Positions 53,214 to 63,619 are shown, counted from the first letter of the stretch. The stretch is 64,000 nucleotides of DNA from Agreia sp. VKM Ac-1783 (GCF_900177765.1 NZ_FXWI01000001.1:186001-250000); one strand, 5' to 3'. Notes: generated by a model from the sequence alone, not told the origin. Program-made: numbers and translations.

Positions 53214-55169
53214 ATGACCGAACCTCGCATCGCTCCGTACGGAACCTGGACATCGCCGATCAGCGCCGAATCCCTCGCGAGTTCCGGTCATCCGGTCGGC
53301 GGCGGAGCCTACGCCGGCGACGAGGTGTGGTGGCAAGAGCTGCGGCCCACCGAGGGCGGACGGCTCTCGATTCGGCGCGCCGGTGCCGACGGTGAACCGA
53401 TCGACGTGCTGCCCGCTCCGTTCAATGCCCGCACCCGAGTGCACGAATACGGCGGGGGAGCGTGGACCGTGACCGGCCTCGCCGACGGCCCGGCGGTTCT
53501 CGTCTTCGCGAACTTCGACGATCAGCGGGTCTACCGGCTCGATGTCGACACCGTCGACGCCGAGCCCAGCCCGCTGACCCCGGAGGGGCTCGGCATGCGC
53601 TTCGCGGAGCTCCAGCAGCGCGGCGCCGAGATCATCGCGGTCCGCGAGACGCACAGCGAGGCCGGCCTCTCCCGCGACATCGTCGCGATACCGCTCGACG
53701 GCAGCGCGGCGCACGACGCCGGGCGCATCCGTTCGATCGTCTCGGGCTCGCACTTTCTCGCGTCGCCGCGCATCTCGCCCGACGGCACGAAGCTGGCCTG
53801 GATCGCCTGGGAGCATCCGCAGATGCCGTGGGACGGCACCGAGCTGAGGGTCGGCGCCATCGGCGAGGCCGGCAGCGTGAGCGAGTGGCGCACCCTCCTG
53901 GGCAGCACCACCGAGTCGGTTCTGCAGCCGGAGTGGCGCGACGACGACGACCTCTTCGTGATCAGCGACCGCACGGGCTGGTGGAACCTCTACCTCGTCG
54001 GGGTCGCAGATGCAGAGTTGCGCCCGCTGCACGCGGCGTCATTCGACTTCGGTGGCGCTCTCTGGATGCTGGGCACGACCTGGTACACCGTGCTCGACGC
54101 CGACAGACTCCTGACGGTGCGCACCTTCGGCACAGATCGGGCCGCGATCCTCGATGTGCCGACGGGCGAGCTCACCGAGCTGCCTCTCGAGATCGACTCC
54201 ATCTCGTTCGGCGCCCGTCGCGGTCAGCGCATCCTGGTCACGGGCGGCAGCGCCGTTCTGGCGTCGGGGCTCCGAGAACTCGACCTGCAGACTCGCGCGC
54301 TCCGAGATATCCGACTCTCTGTCGATGAGCTGCCCGACCGGGCTTATCTGCCGACGGCTGTCGCTCGCACCTTCGGAACCGATGAGAGGCCTGTGCACAC
54401 CTTCGTGTACGAGCCGGCGAACCCCGAGTTCGCGGCCCCGGCGGGCGAGCGGCCGCCGTTCGTGGCCTTCGTGCACGGGGGGCCGACGAGTCGCACCGTG
54501 CCCGCGGTCAACCCGACGATCGCCTACTTCACGTCTCGGGGCATCGGCGTCGTCGACATCAACTACGGCGGCTCCACGGGGTACGGTCGCGCGTATCGCG
54601 ACCGTCTGCGCGGGCAGTGGGGCATCGTCGATGTCGACGACACGGTCGCTGCCGTGCGCGGGCTCGCCGACGCCGGGATCGCCGACGGCGACCGGCTTGC
54701 GATCCGCGGCGGTTCAGCAGGCGGATGGACCGTGCTGGCCTCGCTGACGCAGTCCGACGTCTTCGCCTGCGGCGCCTCCTACTTCGGCGTGGCCGAGCTC
54801 ACCCTGTTCGCCGCTGAGACGCACGACTTCGAGTCGCGCTACCTCGACGGTCTGGTCGGGCCACTGCCCGAGGCGGCCGCCCTCTACGAAGAGCGTGCGC
54901 CGCTGAACAACGTCGACGGGCTGTCGTGCCCGGTGCTGCTGCTGCAGGGGCTCGACGACAAGATCGTTCCGCCCTCGCAGGCCGAGCGCTTCAGAGACGC
55001 GCTCGAGGCGAAGGGCCTGAGGCACGCGTATCTCGCCTACGAGGGTGAGTCGCACGGGTTCCGGCGCGCATCCACCATCATCTCGGCCACCGAGGCCGAG
55101 CTCTCGTTCTACGGACAGGTCATGGGCTTCGTTCCTGTCGACGTTCCCGTGTTGCCGTTGCGGGGTTGA
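53214..55169 (+). CDS. S9-family prolyl-oligopeptidase-like serine peptidase
   Basis: 651 residues. N-terminal beta-propeller with ISPDGTKLAWIAWEHPQMPWD, then an alpha/beta hydrolase domain from about 410. Nucleophile Ser in IRGGSAGGWTVLA, Asp in LLQGLDDKIVPPSQ and His in YEGESHGFR. Cuts small peptides; acylaminoacyl- or dipeptidyl-peptidase type. No signal peptide is seen, so it is probably cytoplasmic. Confidence 0.93.
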   Translation: MTEPRIAPYGTWTSPISAESLASSGHPVGGGAYAGDEVWWQELRPTEGGRLSIRRAGADGEPIDVLPAPFNARTRVHEYGGGAWTVTGLADGPAVLVFANFDDQRVYRLDVDTVDAEPSPLTPEGLGMRFAELQQRGAEIIAVRETHSEAGLSRDIVAIPLDGSAAHDAGRIRSIVSGSHFLASPRISPDGTKLAWIAWEHPQMPWDGTELRVGAIGEAGSVSEWRTLLGSTTESVLQPEWRDDDDLFVISDRTGWWNLYLVGVADAELRPLHAASFDFGGALWMLGTTWYTVLDADRLLTVRTFGTDRAAILDVPTGELTELPLEIDSISFGARRGQRILVTGGSAVLASGLRELDLQTRALRDIRLSVDELPDRAYLPTAVARTFGTDERPVHTFVYEPANPEFAAPAGERPPFVAFVHGGPTSRTVPAVNPTIAYFTSRGIGVVDINYGGSTGYGRAYRDRLRGQWGIVDVDDTVAAVRGLADAGIADGDRLAIRGGSAGGWTVLASLTQSDVFACGASYFGVAELTLFAAETHDFESRYLDGLVGPLPEAAALYEERAPLNNVDGLSCPVLLLQGLDDKIVPPSQAERFRDALEAKGLRHAYLAYEGESHGFRRASTIISATEAELSFYGQVMGFVPVDVPVLPLRG

Positions 55170-55341
55170 GAGCGAGCCGCCGTAACGTGAGGTCATCCGG
55201 CGCTCGATCGTGCATCGCTGTCGTAGCCTGCTAGGGCAGTGCGCACAACGAAGCCTCGCGTCCCGGTCAGGGACACGCCTGCGACATCGCTATCCGTGGA
55301 GTCGCGCCATCGCGGCTTCCCTATTCGAGGAGCACACCGCC

Positions 55342-55413
55342 ATGGTCACCATCACGAACGCTCGCCTCATGGGCGCACACGCCGTTCTCTTCCGAGCGGA
55401 GTCCTGTCGATGA
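55342..55413 (+). CDS. 23-codon upstream ORF, probable leader peptide of mesX-mesD
   Basis: ATG at 55342 preceded by CGAGGAG with good spacing. Encodes MVTITNARLMGAHAVLFRAE then SCR and stops at TGA, whose last bases overlap the mesX ATG (ATGA, 55410-55413). It contains two Met (one internal), a single Cys close to the end and many Ala/Arg. Translational coupling to mesX is likely. Its meaning as a sensor of methionine or cysteine supply is a guess. Confidence 0.5.
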   Translation: MVTITNARLMGAHAVLFRAESCR

Positions 55414-56420
55414 CGAATCTCGCCTTCTCGATTGACCGCACGCGTTTCGACGAGGACTACCACCCCCTCGGCACCACCCGCATCACCACCAACTTCGCCA
55501 ACCTCGCCCGAGGCGAGAACCGCCTGCAGAACCTGCGCAGCACGTTCACGATGATCGACGATCGCTTCAACGGACTCGTGGCAGGTGTCGACGAAGACGG
55601 CCATCGCTACTCGGTCGAACTCGACATCATCTCTGTGAGCGTCGACGTCGACGGCGAGGGTCTTCGCGACGCCGTACCGCTGATCGAGGTACTGCAGGCC
55701 ACCATCGTCGACCGCCGAACCGGTGAACGCGTCGAGGGCATCGTGGGCAACAACTTCTCGTCGTATGTGCGCGACTACGACTTCAGTATCGTGCTGCCCG
55801 CGCACAGCGTAGACTCGTCGGCCCAGGGTCTGCCGCCCGGATTCGGAGAATTGCACGGCAATCTGTTCAAGAGCTTTCTCCGCTCCGAGATCTACGCGCA
55901 GCGTTTCGCCAAGCCGCCCGTCATCTGCCTGAGCGTCTCGAGCAGCAAGACGTACTCTCGCACCGACAACCAGCATCCGATTCTGGGCGTCGAGTACCGA
56001 CAGAGCGAGTACTCGCTGACCGACGCGTACTTCGAGAAGATGGGATTGCAGGTGCGCTTCTTCATGCCGCCCGACAGTGTCGCCCCTCTCGCCTTCTATC
56101 ACCTCGGTGATCTGCAGGGCGACTACACCGACCTCGAGCTCGCCGCGACGATCAGCACGATGGAGACGTTCCAGAAGATCTACCGACCCGAGATCTACAA
56201 CGCTCACGTCGCGGCCGGGCAGACGTATCAGCCGAGTCTCTCGAACCCCAGCTTCTCGACGACGTCGATCGTCTACGACCGCGAGGAGCGCAGCCGTCTG
56301 GCGGTCGAGCAGGGCAGGTTCGCGCAGGAGCATTTCATGGACCCCTATAAGGCCACTCTCGACGAATGGTCGGCAGAGTTCGCGGTTCAGCACGTCGAGG
56401 TGAAGGGAGGACGGTCGTGA
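55410..56420 (+). CDS. mesX: MesX (DUF1852), partner of the folate-independent methionine synthase
   Basis: 336 residues, DUF1852-like: FSIDRTRFDEDYHPLGTTRI start, NNFSSYVRDYDFSIVLPAHS and TDAYFEKMGLQVRFFMPPDS. DUF1852 proteins are known to be required, along with oxygen, by the MesD class of methionine synthase; the chemistry is not known, and DUF1852 may generate the methyl donor. The stop overlaps the mesD start (GTGA). AGCGGAG precedes the ATG. Confidence 0.85.
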   Translation: MTNLAFSIDRTRFDEDYHPLGTTRITTNFANLARGENRLQNLRSTFTMIDDRFNGLVAGVDEDGHRYSVELDIISVSVDVDGEGLRDAVPLIEVLQATIVDRRTGERVEGIVGNNFSSYVRDYDFSIVLPAHSVDSSAQGLPPGFGELHGNLFKSFLRSEIYAQRFAKPPVICLSVSSSKTYSRTDNQHPILGVEYRQSEYSLTDAYFEKMGLQVRFFMPPDSVAPLAFYHLGDLQGDYTDLELAATISTMETFQKIYRPEIYNAHVAAGQTYQPSLSNPSFSTTSIVYDREERSRLAVEQGRFAQEHFMDPYKATLDEWSAEFAVQHVEVKGGRS

Positions 56421-57445
56421 ACACTCTTCTTCCGACCACGACCGCTGGAAGCCTGCCCAAGCCCTCGTGGCTTGCGCAACCCGAGAAGCTCTGGTCGCCG
56501 TGGAAGCTGAGCGGCGACGAGCTGACGGAGGGTACGCACGACGCGCTCCGCCTCTCGCTCGACGACCAACGAGAAGCGGGCATCGACATCGTGAGCGACG
56601 GCGAGCAGACGAGGCAGCACTTCGTCACCACCTTCATCGAGCACCTCAGCGGTGTGGATTTCGAGAAGCGGGAGACGGTCAGGATCCGCGACCGTTATGA
56701 CGCATCCGTGCCGACGGTGGTCGGGGCGGTGAGCCGAGAGAAGCCGGTCTTCGTCGACGACGCCCGGTTCCTTCGAGAACACACCGATCAGCCCATCAAG
56801 TGGGCGTTGCCCGGTCCGATGACCATGGTCGACACGCTCTACGACGCTCACTATAAGAGTCGCGAAAAACTGGCGTGGGAGTTCGCCACCATCCTCAATC
56901 AGGAGGCCAGGGAGCTGCAGGCCGCGGGCGTCGACATCATCCAGTTCGACGAGCCCGCGTTCAACGTCTTCTTCGACGAGGTGAACGACTGGGGCGTGGC
57001 CGTTCTCGAGAAGGCGATCGAGGGGCTCACCTGCGAGACCGCCGTGCACGTCTGCTACGGCTACGGCATCAAGGCGAACACCGACTGGAAGGAGACCCTG
57101 GGGGCCGAGTGGCGTGAATACGAAGGCATCTTCCCCAAGCTCCAGGCCTCCGACATCGACATCGTCTCGCTCGAGTGTCACAACTCACACGTGCCCATGG
57201 ACCTGATCGAGCTCATCCGGGGCAAGAAGGTGATGGTCGGGGCCATCGATGTGGCGACGGCCACCATCGAGACTCCCGAAGAGGTCGCGCAGACACTGCA
57301 GCGGGCCCTTCAGTTCGTCGATGCCGACAAGCTCTACCCCTCGACCAACTGCGGCATGGCGCCCCTGCCTCGAAGCGTCGCGCGCGCGAAGCTCGCGGCT
57401 CTCGGCGCGGGCGCGGCCCTGCTGCGGGGCGAGCTCTCGGTGTAG
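56417..57445 (+). CDS. mesD: MesD-type core methionine synthase
   Basis: 342 residues, equivalent to the C-terminal catalytic domain of MetE without the folate-binding N-domain. Zinc ligands are H211 and C213 (HVCYGYG), E253 (SLECH) and C312 (NCGMAPL). IIQFDEPAFN binds homocysteine. It should methylate homocysteine to methionine without 5-methyltetrahydrofolate. Pairing with DUF1852 marks it as MesD rather than the archaeal MesA-C. GTG at 56417 is coupled to mesX by a 4-bp overlap. Confidence 0.88.
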   Translation: MNTLLPTTTAGSLPKPSWLAQPEKLWSPWKLSGDELTEGTHDALRLSLDDQREAGIDIVSDGEQTRQHFVTTFIEHLSGVDFEKRETVRIRDRYDASVPTVVGAVSREKPVFVDDARFLREHTDQPIKWALPGPMTMVDTLYDAHYKSREKLAWEFATILNQEARELQAAGVDIIQFDEPAFNVFFDEVNDWGVAVLEKAIEGLTCETAVHVCYGYGIKANTDWKETLGAEWREYEGIFPKLQASDIDIVSLECHNSHVPMDLIELIRGKKVMVGAIDVATATIETPEEVAQTLQRALQFVDADKLYPSTNCGMAPLPRSVARAKLAALGAGAALLRGELSV

Positions 57446-57515
57446 CCGTGCGGCGTCAGGGCTAGACCGCACACCTGTCTCGGGTGCAGGCTGGGGGCAG
57501 AGGGGCGGTGGATCG

Positions 57516-58931
57516 ATGACGATCGACGAGAAGGCGAGTGATTCCACGCAGTCGGAGCCTGCAGAGCTCAAGCGGGTCATGGGGCCGAAGCTGTTGCTTC
57601 TGTTCATCGTCGGAGACATCCTCGGCACCGGCATCTATGCCCTGACCGGGCAGGTGGCGGCCGAGGTCGGGGGAGCGGCCTGGCTGCCCTTCCTCATCGC
57701 ATTCGGGGTGGCGCTGCTGACGGCATGCTCCTACCTCGAGCTTGTGGGCAAGTATCCGCAGGCCGCCGGAGCGGCGCTCTACGTGCACAAGGCCTTCGGC
57801 ATCCATTTCGTGACGTTCATCGTGTGCTTCACGGTGATGTGCTCGGGACTCACCTCGGCCTCTGCCGCATCGGGCGCGTTCGCGAGCAACTTCGCCACCG
57901 GCTTCGGCCTCGACAGCGCGAACCCCGGCATCCTGCTGGTCGTCGCGCTGCTCTTCATGCTGCTGATCATGGCCGTGAATCTGCGAGGCGTGGCCGAGAG
58001 CGTGGGGCTCAATGTGGTGCTGACGCTGGTCGAGCTGTCGGGTCTGCTGCTCGTGATCCTCATCGGATGCTTCGCCATCTTCGGCGGCAACGCCGACTTC
58101 TCGCGGGTGGTCGCGTTCGACACTCCGGAGGACAAGGGCATCTTCCTGGCGATCAGCACCGCGACGTCGCTGGCGTTCTTCGCGATGGTCGGCTTCGAAG
58201 ACTCGGTCAACATGGTCGAAGAGGTGAAGAACCCGAGCCGCATCTTTCCGAGGGCCCTGCTGTCGGGGCTGACCATCACGGCGATCGTCTATGTGACCGT
58301 GGCGATCATCGCCGTCGCCGTGGTTCCCGTCGGCGAGCTGGCCGGCAACGACACCCCGCTGGTCACCGTCGTGCAGACCGCGGCACCCGACTTTCCCATC
58401 TCGGCGCTGATTCCGTTCATCTCGCTCTTCGCCGTGGGCAACAGCGCCCTGATCAACATGATGATGGCGAGCAGGCTGCTCTACGGCATGAGTAAGAGGG
58501 GTGTGCTTCCCTCGTTCCTGTCGAAGGTGCACACCAAGCGGCAGACGCCGTTCGCGGCGATCCTCTTCACCACGGGCATCGCGCTCGCGCTCACCGCCTA
58601 CGTCTCGATCGACCCGAAGAACCCTCTCGTGATCCTTCTCGGCGGCACGACCTCGCTGCTTCTGCTCGCCGTCTTCGCGCTCGTCAACGTGAGCGTGCTC
58701 GTGCTGCGGCGCGAGAAAGTCGACCACGATCACTTCACCACCCCGACCGTGCTGCCCGTGCTGGGAGTGATCGTGTGCGTCTATCTGGTGCTGCCGTGGT
58801 CGTCGGGAAGACCGGTCGAACAGTACGAGATCGCGGGGGTCCTCCTCGGTGTCGGAGTCGTTCTGTGGGCTATCGGCCGCCTTGTGAAGTCGCGGTCGAC
58901 GGCATCCGATGCGACACGCCGAGGGCGCTGA
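57516..58931 (+). CDS. APC-family amino acid permease
   Basis: 471 residues with 12 hydrophobic helices. LLFIVGDILGTGIYALTGQVAAEVG is the APC signature of helix 1 and AFFAMVGFEDSVNMVEEVKNPSRIFPRALL is the helix 6 to 7 region (the E-E-x-x-N-P motif). LINMMMASRLLYGMSKRG follows. Substrate unknown; the location next to mesXD is suggestive of methionine or a precursor but not proof. A weak hairpin GGCG/CGCC with a T-run lies right at the stop (58924-58947). Confidence 0.9.
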   Translation: MTIDEKASDSTQSEPAELKRVMGPKLLLLFIVGDILGTGIYALTGQVAAEVGGAAWLPFLIAFGVALLTACSYLELVGKYPQAAGAALYVHKAFGIHFVTFIVCFTVMCSGLTSASAASGAFASNFATGFGLDSANPGILLVVALLFMLLIMAVNLRGVAESVGLNVVLTLVELSGLLLVILIGCFAIFGGNADFSRVVAFDTPEDKGIFLAISTATSLAFFAMVGFEDSVNMVEEVKNPSRIFPRALLSGLTITAIVYVTVAIIAVAVVPVGELAGNDTPLVTVVQTAAPDFPISALIPFISLFAVGNSALINMMMASRLLYGMSKRGVLPSFLSKVHTKRQTPFAAILFTTGIALALTAYVSIDPKNPLVILLGGTTSLLLLAVFALVNVSVLVLRREKVDHDHFTTPTVLPVLGVIVCVYLVLPWSSGRPVEQYEIAGVLLGVGVVLWAIGRLVKSRSTASDATRRGR

Positions 58932-58969
58932 GCGCCGCATCTTTTTTGGAAAGTTTTTTCGGCGACGAG

Positions 58970-59058
58970 TTATCCACAACGGCCGAGATCAACCGTGGAT
59001 TTCAGGCATTTTTCTTGTGGACAAACGGTTGATAACCATGTGCACTCGTTGTGGAGAA
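58970..59058. promoter_or_regulatory. Cluster of DnaA boxes upstream of nrdHIEF
   Basis: TTATCCACA at 58970-58978 is a perfect DnaA box. TGTGGACAA at 59016-59024 is the reverse complement of TTGTCCACA, the actinobacterial form. TGTGGAGAA at 59050-59058 is one base off. They lie within 90 bp in the intergenic region and on both strands. Confidence 0.7.
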
Positions 59059-59071
59059 TTACACGGGTGTA

Positions 59072-59119
59072 ACACTTCATCTAGTGGCACTCGAAGAGAC
59101 CGATCCCTATATGTAGTAT
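59072..59119 (+). promoter_or_regulatory. Tandem NrdR boxes of the nrdHIEF promoter
   Basis: Box 1 ACACTTCATCTAGTGG (59072-59087) and box 2 TCCCTATATGTAGTAT (59104-59119) both resemble ACACTATATATAGTGT. Their starts are 32 bp apart, about three helical turns, as in known NrdR pairs. The second overlaps a possible -10 (TAGTAT). Confidence 0.75.
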
Positions 59120-59228
59120 TGAACTCCCGGCACGGTGACGGGGCCCACGGGGCCGATCGTCAGCTCGCCAGCACTAAAACCAATACAGAACATTCCACCC
59201 ATCTCCTTCGTCTGAAAGGCGCATTTTC

Positions 59229-59462
59229 ATGGCAATCACGGTTTACACGAAGCCCTCCTGCGTGCAGTGCACGGCCACCTACCGTGCCCTCGAGAACAAG
59301 GGCCTCGAGTACGAGATCTTCGACGTGTCCGTCGACGAGAAGGCTCTCGCCGCCGTGAAGGAGCTCGGCTACCTTCAGGCTCCCGTCGTGATCACCGACA
59401 ACGACCACTGGTCGGGATTCCGCCCCGACAAGATCGATGAGCTGGCCCGTCTCGCCGGCTAG
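59229..59462 (+). CDS. nrdH: NrdH-redoxin
   Basis: 77 residues. Redox-active C11-V-Q-C14 in a thioredoxin fold; WSGFRPDKI is the C-terminal hallmark. It is the electron donor for NrdEF. Ribosome site GAAAGG is about 10 nt before the ATG. First gene of the nrdHIEF unit. Confidence 0.97.
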   Translation: MAITVYTKPSCVQCTATYRALENKGLEYEIFDVSVDEKALAAVKELGYLQAPVVITDNDHWSGFRPDKIDELARLAG

Positions 59463-59469
59463 TCAGCCC

Positions 59470-59916
59470 GTGCCACTCGCCGAGGTGGTCGACACGATCC
59501 CCACCCTGTCGAACCTGGTCTACTTCTCGTCGGTGTCGGGTAACACCCACCGTTTCATCGAGAAGCTCGGGATGCCGGCCGATCGCATCCCTCTTCACGC
59601 ATGGCAGCCCAGACTGATGGCCACGGAACCCTACGTTCTCGTGCTCCCCACCTATGGTGGGGGCACCGAGGGCGGGGCGGTTCCCAAGCAGGTGATCTCG
59701 TTTCTCAATGACGAGAACAACAGATCCCTCATCCGCGGAGTGATTTCCGCCGGCAACACCAACTTCGGTGAAGCCTTCTGCAAAGCGGGAGACATCGTCT
59801 CCCGCAAGTGCGCAGTTCCCCACCTCTACAAATTCGAAGTATTCGGAACCCCGGACGACGTCACTGCCGTCCACGAAGGATTGGAAGCGTTTTGGACGTC
59901 CCCACAGCATCACTAG
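59470..59916 (+). CDS. nrdI: Flavodoxin-like NrdI
   Basis: 148 residues. [19 protein letters not shown] binds FMN phosphate, [18 protein letters not shown] and [19 protein letters not shown] complete the NrdI pattern. It helps form the Mn(III)2-tyrosyl radical in NrdF. GTG at 59470 is chosen as the first start after nrdH; no strong ribosome site. Confidence 0.95.
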   Translation: MPLAEVVDTIPTLSNLVYFSSVSGNTHRFIEKLGMPADRIPLHAWQPRLMATEPYVLVLPTYGGGTEGGAVPKQVISFLNDENNRSLIRGVISAGNTNFGEAFCKAGDIVSRKCAVPHLYKFEVFGTPDDVTAVHEGLEAFWTSPQHH

Positions 59917-62057
59917 AGAACACCCGCATCGAGACCCCGGGTCAGGTGCAGATGGACTACCACTCGCTGAACGCGATGCTGAACCTCTACGGTCCGAACG
60001 GTGAGATCCAGTTCGACAAAGACAAAGAGGCGGCCAGGGAGTTCTTCCTGCAGCACGTCAACCAGAACACGGTCTTCTTCCACTCGCTGCGCGAGCGCCT
60101 CGACTACCTCATCGAGAAGGAGTACTACGAGGCCGCGACCATCGAGCAGTACTCGTTCGAGTTCATCACCAAGCTCAACGACCTCGCCTACTCCAAGAAG
60201 TTCCGCTTCGACACCTTCCTCGGTGCGTTCAAGTACTACACCTCGTACACGCTGAAGACGTTCGACGGAAAGCGCTACCTCGAGCGCTTCGAAGACCGCG
60301 TCGTGATGACGGCCCTCGGCCTCGCCGGTGGCAACGAGCAGCTCGCGATCAACCTCGTCAACGAGATCCTCGGCGGCCGCTTCCAGCCGGCCACCCCCAC
60401 GTTCCTCAACACGGGCAAGGCCCAGCGCGGCGAGCTCGTCTCCTGCTTCCTTCTTCGCATCGAAGACAACATGGAGTCCATCTCCCGCGCCATCAACTCC
60501 AGCCTCCAGCTCTCCAAGCGCGGCGGTGGCGTCGCCCTGCTGCTGTCGAACATCCGTGAGTCTGGTGCGCCGATCAAGCAGATCGAAAACCAGTCCTCGG
60601 GAATCATCCCCGTGATGAAGCTGCTCGAAGACTCCTTCAGCTACGCCAACCAGCTCGGAGCCCGTCAGGGGGCCGGTGCCGTATACCTGCACGCCCACCA
60701 CCCCGACATCATGCGCTTCCTCGACACCAAGCGCGAGAACGCCGACGAGAAGATCCGCATCAAGACGCTGTCGCTCGGGGTCGTCGTTCCCGACATCACC
60801 TTCGAGCTCGCCAAGAAGGGAGAAGACATGTACCTCTTCTCTCCCTACGACGTAGAGCGTGTCTACGGTGTGCCCTTCGGCGACATCTCGGTGAGCGAGA
60901 AGTACCACGAGATGGTCGACGACTCGCGCATCAAGAAGACCAAGATCAAGGCCCGCGACTTCTTCCAGACGATCGCCGAGATCCAGTTCGAGTCGGGCTA
61001 CCCGTACATCATGTTCGAAGACACCGTGAATGCGGCGAACCCCATCAAGGGCCGCATCAACATGTCGAACCTGTGCTCCGAGATCCTGCAGGTCAACACC
61101 CCGACTACGTACAACGAAGACCTGTCGTACGACACGATCGGCAAAGACATCTCGTGCAACCTCGGCTCGATGAACATCGCGCTGGCCATGGATGCGCCCG
61201 ACTTCGGCCTCACGGTCGAGACGGCGATCCGCGGGCTCTCCGCGGTCTCCGACATGAGCCACATCACGTCGGTGCGCTCCATCGAAGACGGCAACGACAA
61301 GTCGCATGCCATCGGCCTCGGCCAGATGAATCTGCACGGCTACCTCGCTCGTGAGCGCATCTTCTACGGCTCAGAAGAGGGCATCGACTTCACGAACATC
61401 TACTTCTACACGGTGCTGTTCCACGCTCTGCGCGCCTCGAACGCCATCGCGATCGAGCGCGGCGTCAAGTTCGAGGGCTTCGAGGACTCGACCTACGCAT
61501 CCGGTGCGTTCTTCGACAAGTACACCGACGCCGAGTGGGTGCCCGCCACCGACCGCGTCCGCGAGCTCTTCGACACCGCCGGGGTGCACATCCCGACGCA
61601 GGCCGACTGGGACCAGCTGAAGGCATCCGTCATGGAGCACGGCATCTACAACCAGAACCTGCAGGCCGTGCCGCCTACCGGCTCGATCTCGTACATCAAC
61701 AACTCCACCGCGTCGATCCACCCGATCGCGGCGAAGATCGAGATCCGCAAGGAGGGCAAGCTGGGTCGCGTCTACTTCCCGGCTCCGTTCATGACGAACG
61801 ACAACCTGGAGTACTACCAGGACTCATACGAGATCGGCGCCGAGAAGATCATCGACACCTACGCAGCGGCAACGCAGCACGTCGACCAGGGTCTCTCGCT
61901 CACGCTGTTCTTCAAAGACACGGCGACCACCCGCGACATCAACAAGGCGCAGATCTACGCATGGCGCAAGGGCATCAAGACGATCTACTACATCCGTCTT
62001 CGCCAGATGGCCCTCGAGGGCACCGAGATCGAGGGATGTGTCTCTTGCGCTCTCTAG
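59892..62057 (+). CDS. nrdE: Class Ib ribonucleotide reductase alpha subunit
   Basis: About 721 residues. Contains [20 protein letters not shown] (active-site Cys), NLCSEILQ, the [10 protein letters not shown]-type C-terminal region and the redox pair CVSC near the end. Reduces ribonucleoside diphosphates. TTG at 59892 follows AAGGA and overlaps nrdI by 25 bp; ATG at 59952 ([14 protein letters not shown]) is an alternative start that would shorten it by 20 residues. Confidence 0.97.
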   Translation: MDVPTASLENTRIETPGQVQMDYHSLNAMLNLYGPNGEIQFDKDKEAAREFFLQHVNQNTVFFHSLRERLDYLIEKEYYEAATIEQYSFEFITKLNDLAYSKKFRFDTFLGAFKYYTSYTLKTFDGKRYLERFEDRVVMTALGLAGGNEQLAINLVNEILGGRFQPATPTFLNTGKAQRGELVSCFLLRIEDNMESISRAINSSLQLSKRGGGVALLLSNIRESGAPIKQIENQSSGIIPVMKLLEDSFSYANQLGARQGAGAVYLHAHHPDIMRFLDTKRENADEKIRIKTLSLGVVVPDITFELAKKGEDMYLFSPYDVERVYGVPFGDISVSEKYHEMVDDSRIKKTKIKARDFFQTIAEIQFESGYPYIMFEDTVNAANPIKGRINMSNLCSEILQVNTPTTYNEDLSYDTIGKDISCNLGSMNIALAMDAPDFGLTVETAIRGLSAVSDMSHITSVRSIEDGNDKSHAIGLGQMNLHGYLARERIFYGSEEGIDFTNIYFYTVLFHALRASNAIAIERGVKFEGFEDSTYASGAFFDKYTDAEWVPATDRVRELFDTAGVHIPTQADWDQLKASVMEHGIYNQNLQAVPPTGSISYINNSTASIHPIAAKIEIRKEGKLGRVYFPAPFMTNDNLEYYQDSYEIGAEKIIDTYAAATQHVDQGLSLTLFFKDTATTRDINKAQIYAWRKGIKTIYYIRLRQMALEGTEIEGCVSCAL

Positions 62058-63086
<1,029 letters not shown>

Positions 63087-63095
63087 GTCCGACGC

Positions 63096-63539
63096 GTGGT
63101 CGTCTCGTTCGAGTGCGTGACGCGCTCGACCAAGACCGAGCGCGAGATGTTCGATCTGGCGAGAAGCATCGACAGTCACACCCGGTCACAGGCCGCCTCA
63201 GGCGAGAGGGCCGTGGCCGGGGTGACTGACGGACTCATCGGTCTGGGGCAAGACGTCACGTGGAGTGCACGGCATTTCGGCATCGTCTTCAGGTTGACGA
63301 GCACCGTGACCGAATTCGATGCTCCCCACCGTTTCGTCGACGAGCAGAACCAGGGCCCGTTCGCGAGCTTTTGGCACGAGCACCGCTTCGAGCCTTCAGA
63401 AGGCGGCTCGGTGATGATCGATCGTCTCGAGTTCGCGGCGCCGTTCGGGCCTCTGGGTCGCATTGTCGAGAGGGTGGCGCTCGCTCCATATCTGCGACGC
63501 CTAATCGAAGAGCGCGGCAGGTTTCTCGCCGCGTCGTGA
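63096..63539 (+). CDS. SRPBCC (START-like) family protein
   Basis: 147 residues. Pattern of strands with GQDVTWSARHFGIVFRLTST and DRLEFAAPFGPLGRIVERVA then LAPYLRRLIEERGRFL at the end, typical of polyketide cyclase/dehydrase-like proteins. GTG at 63096, 10 bp after nrdF, so perhaps co-transcribed. Ligand unknown. Confidence 0.78.
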   Translation: MVVSFECVTRSTKTEREMFDLARSIDSHTRSQAASGERAVAGVTDGLIGLGQDVTWSARHFGIVFRLTSTVTEFDAPHRFVDEQNQGPFASFWHEHRFEPSEGGSVMIDRLEFAAPFGPLGRIVERVALAPYLRRLIEERGRFLAAS

Positions 63540-63552
63540 GCGCCGAATGCGC

Positions 63553-63619
63553 CGAACGCGGGTGTTCCCGCCCAGCGCAGTGGTTGCACCACCGCGGCAG
63601 GCGGGAACACCCGCGTTCG
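63553..63619. repeat. Palindromic repeat, family 4, second copy
   Basis: CGAACGCGGGTGTTCCCGCC and GGCGGGAACACCCGCGTTCG are perfect 20-bp arms around a 27-bp centre containing GGTTGCACCACCGCGG. Lies between convergent SRPBCC and hxlA genes. Aligns with 41054-41120. Confidence 0.85.

Noticed and set aside
57462-58979. Long minus-strand ORF opposite the APC permease
   Set aside because: His/Arg/Asp/Glu-rich shadow; the plus strand has 12 membrane helices and the APC signature.
58932-59228. DnaA-box cluster as a replication origin
   Set aside because: Only three boxes, no dnaA, dnaN or other origin genes nearby, and the region is a promoter for nrdHIEF.
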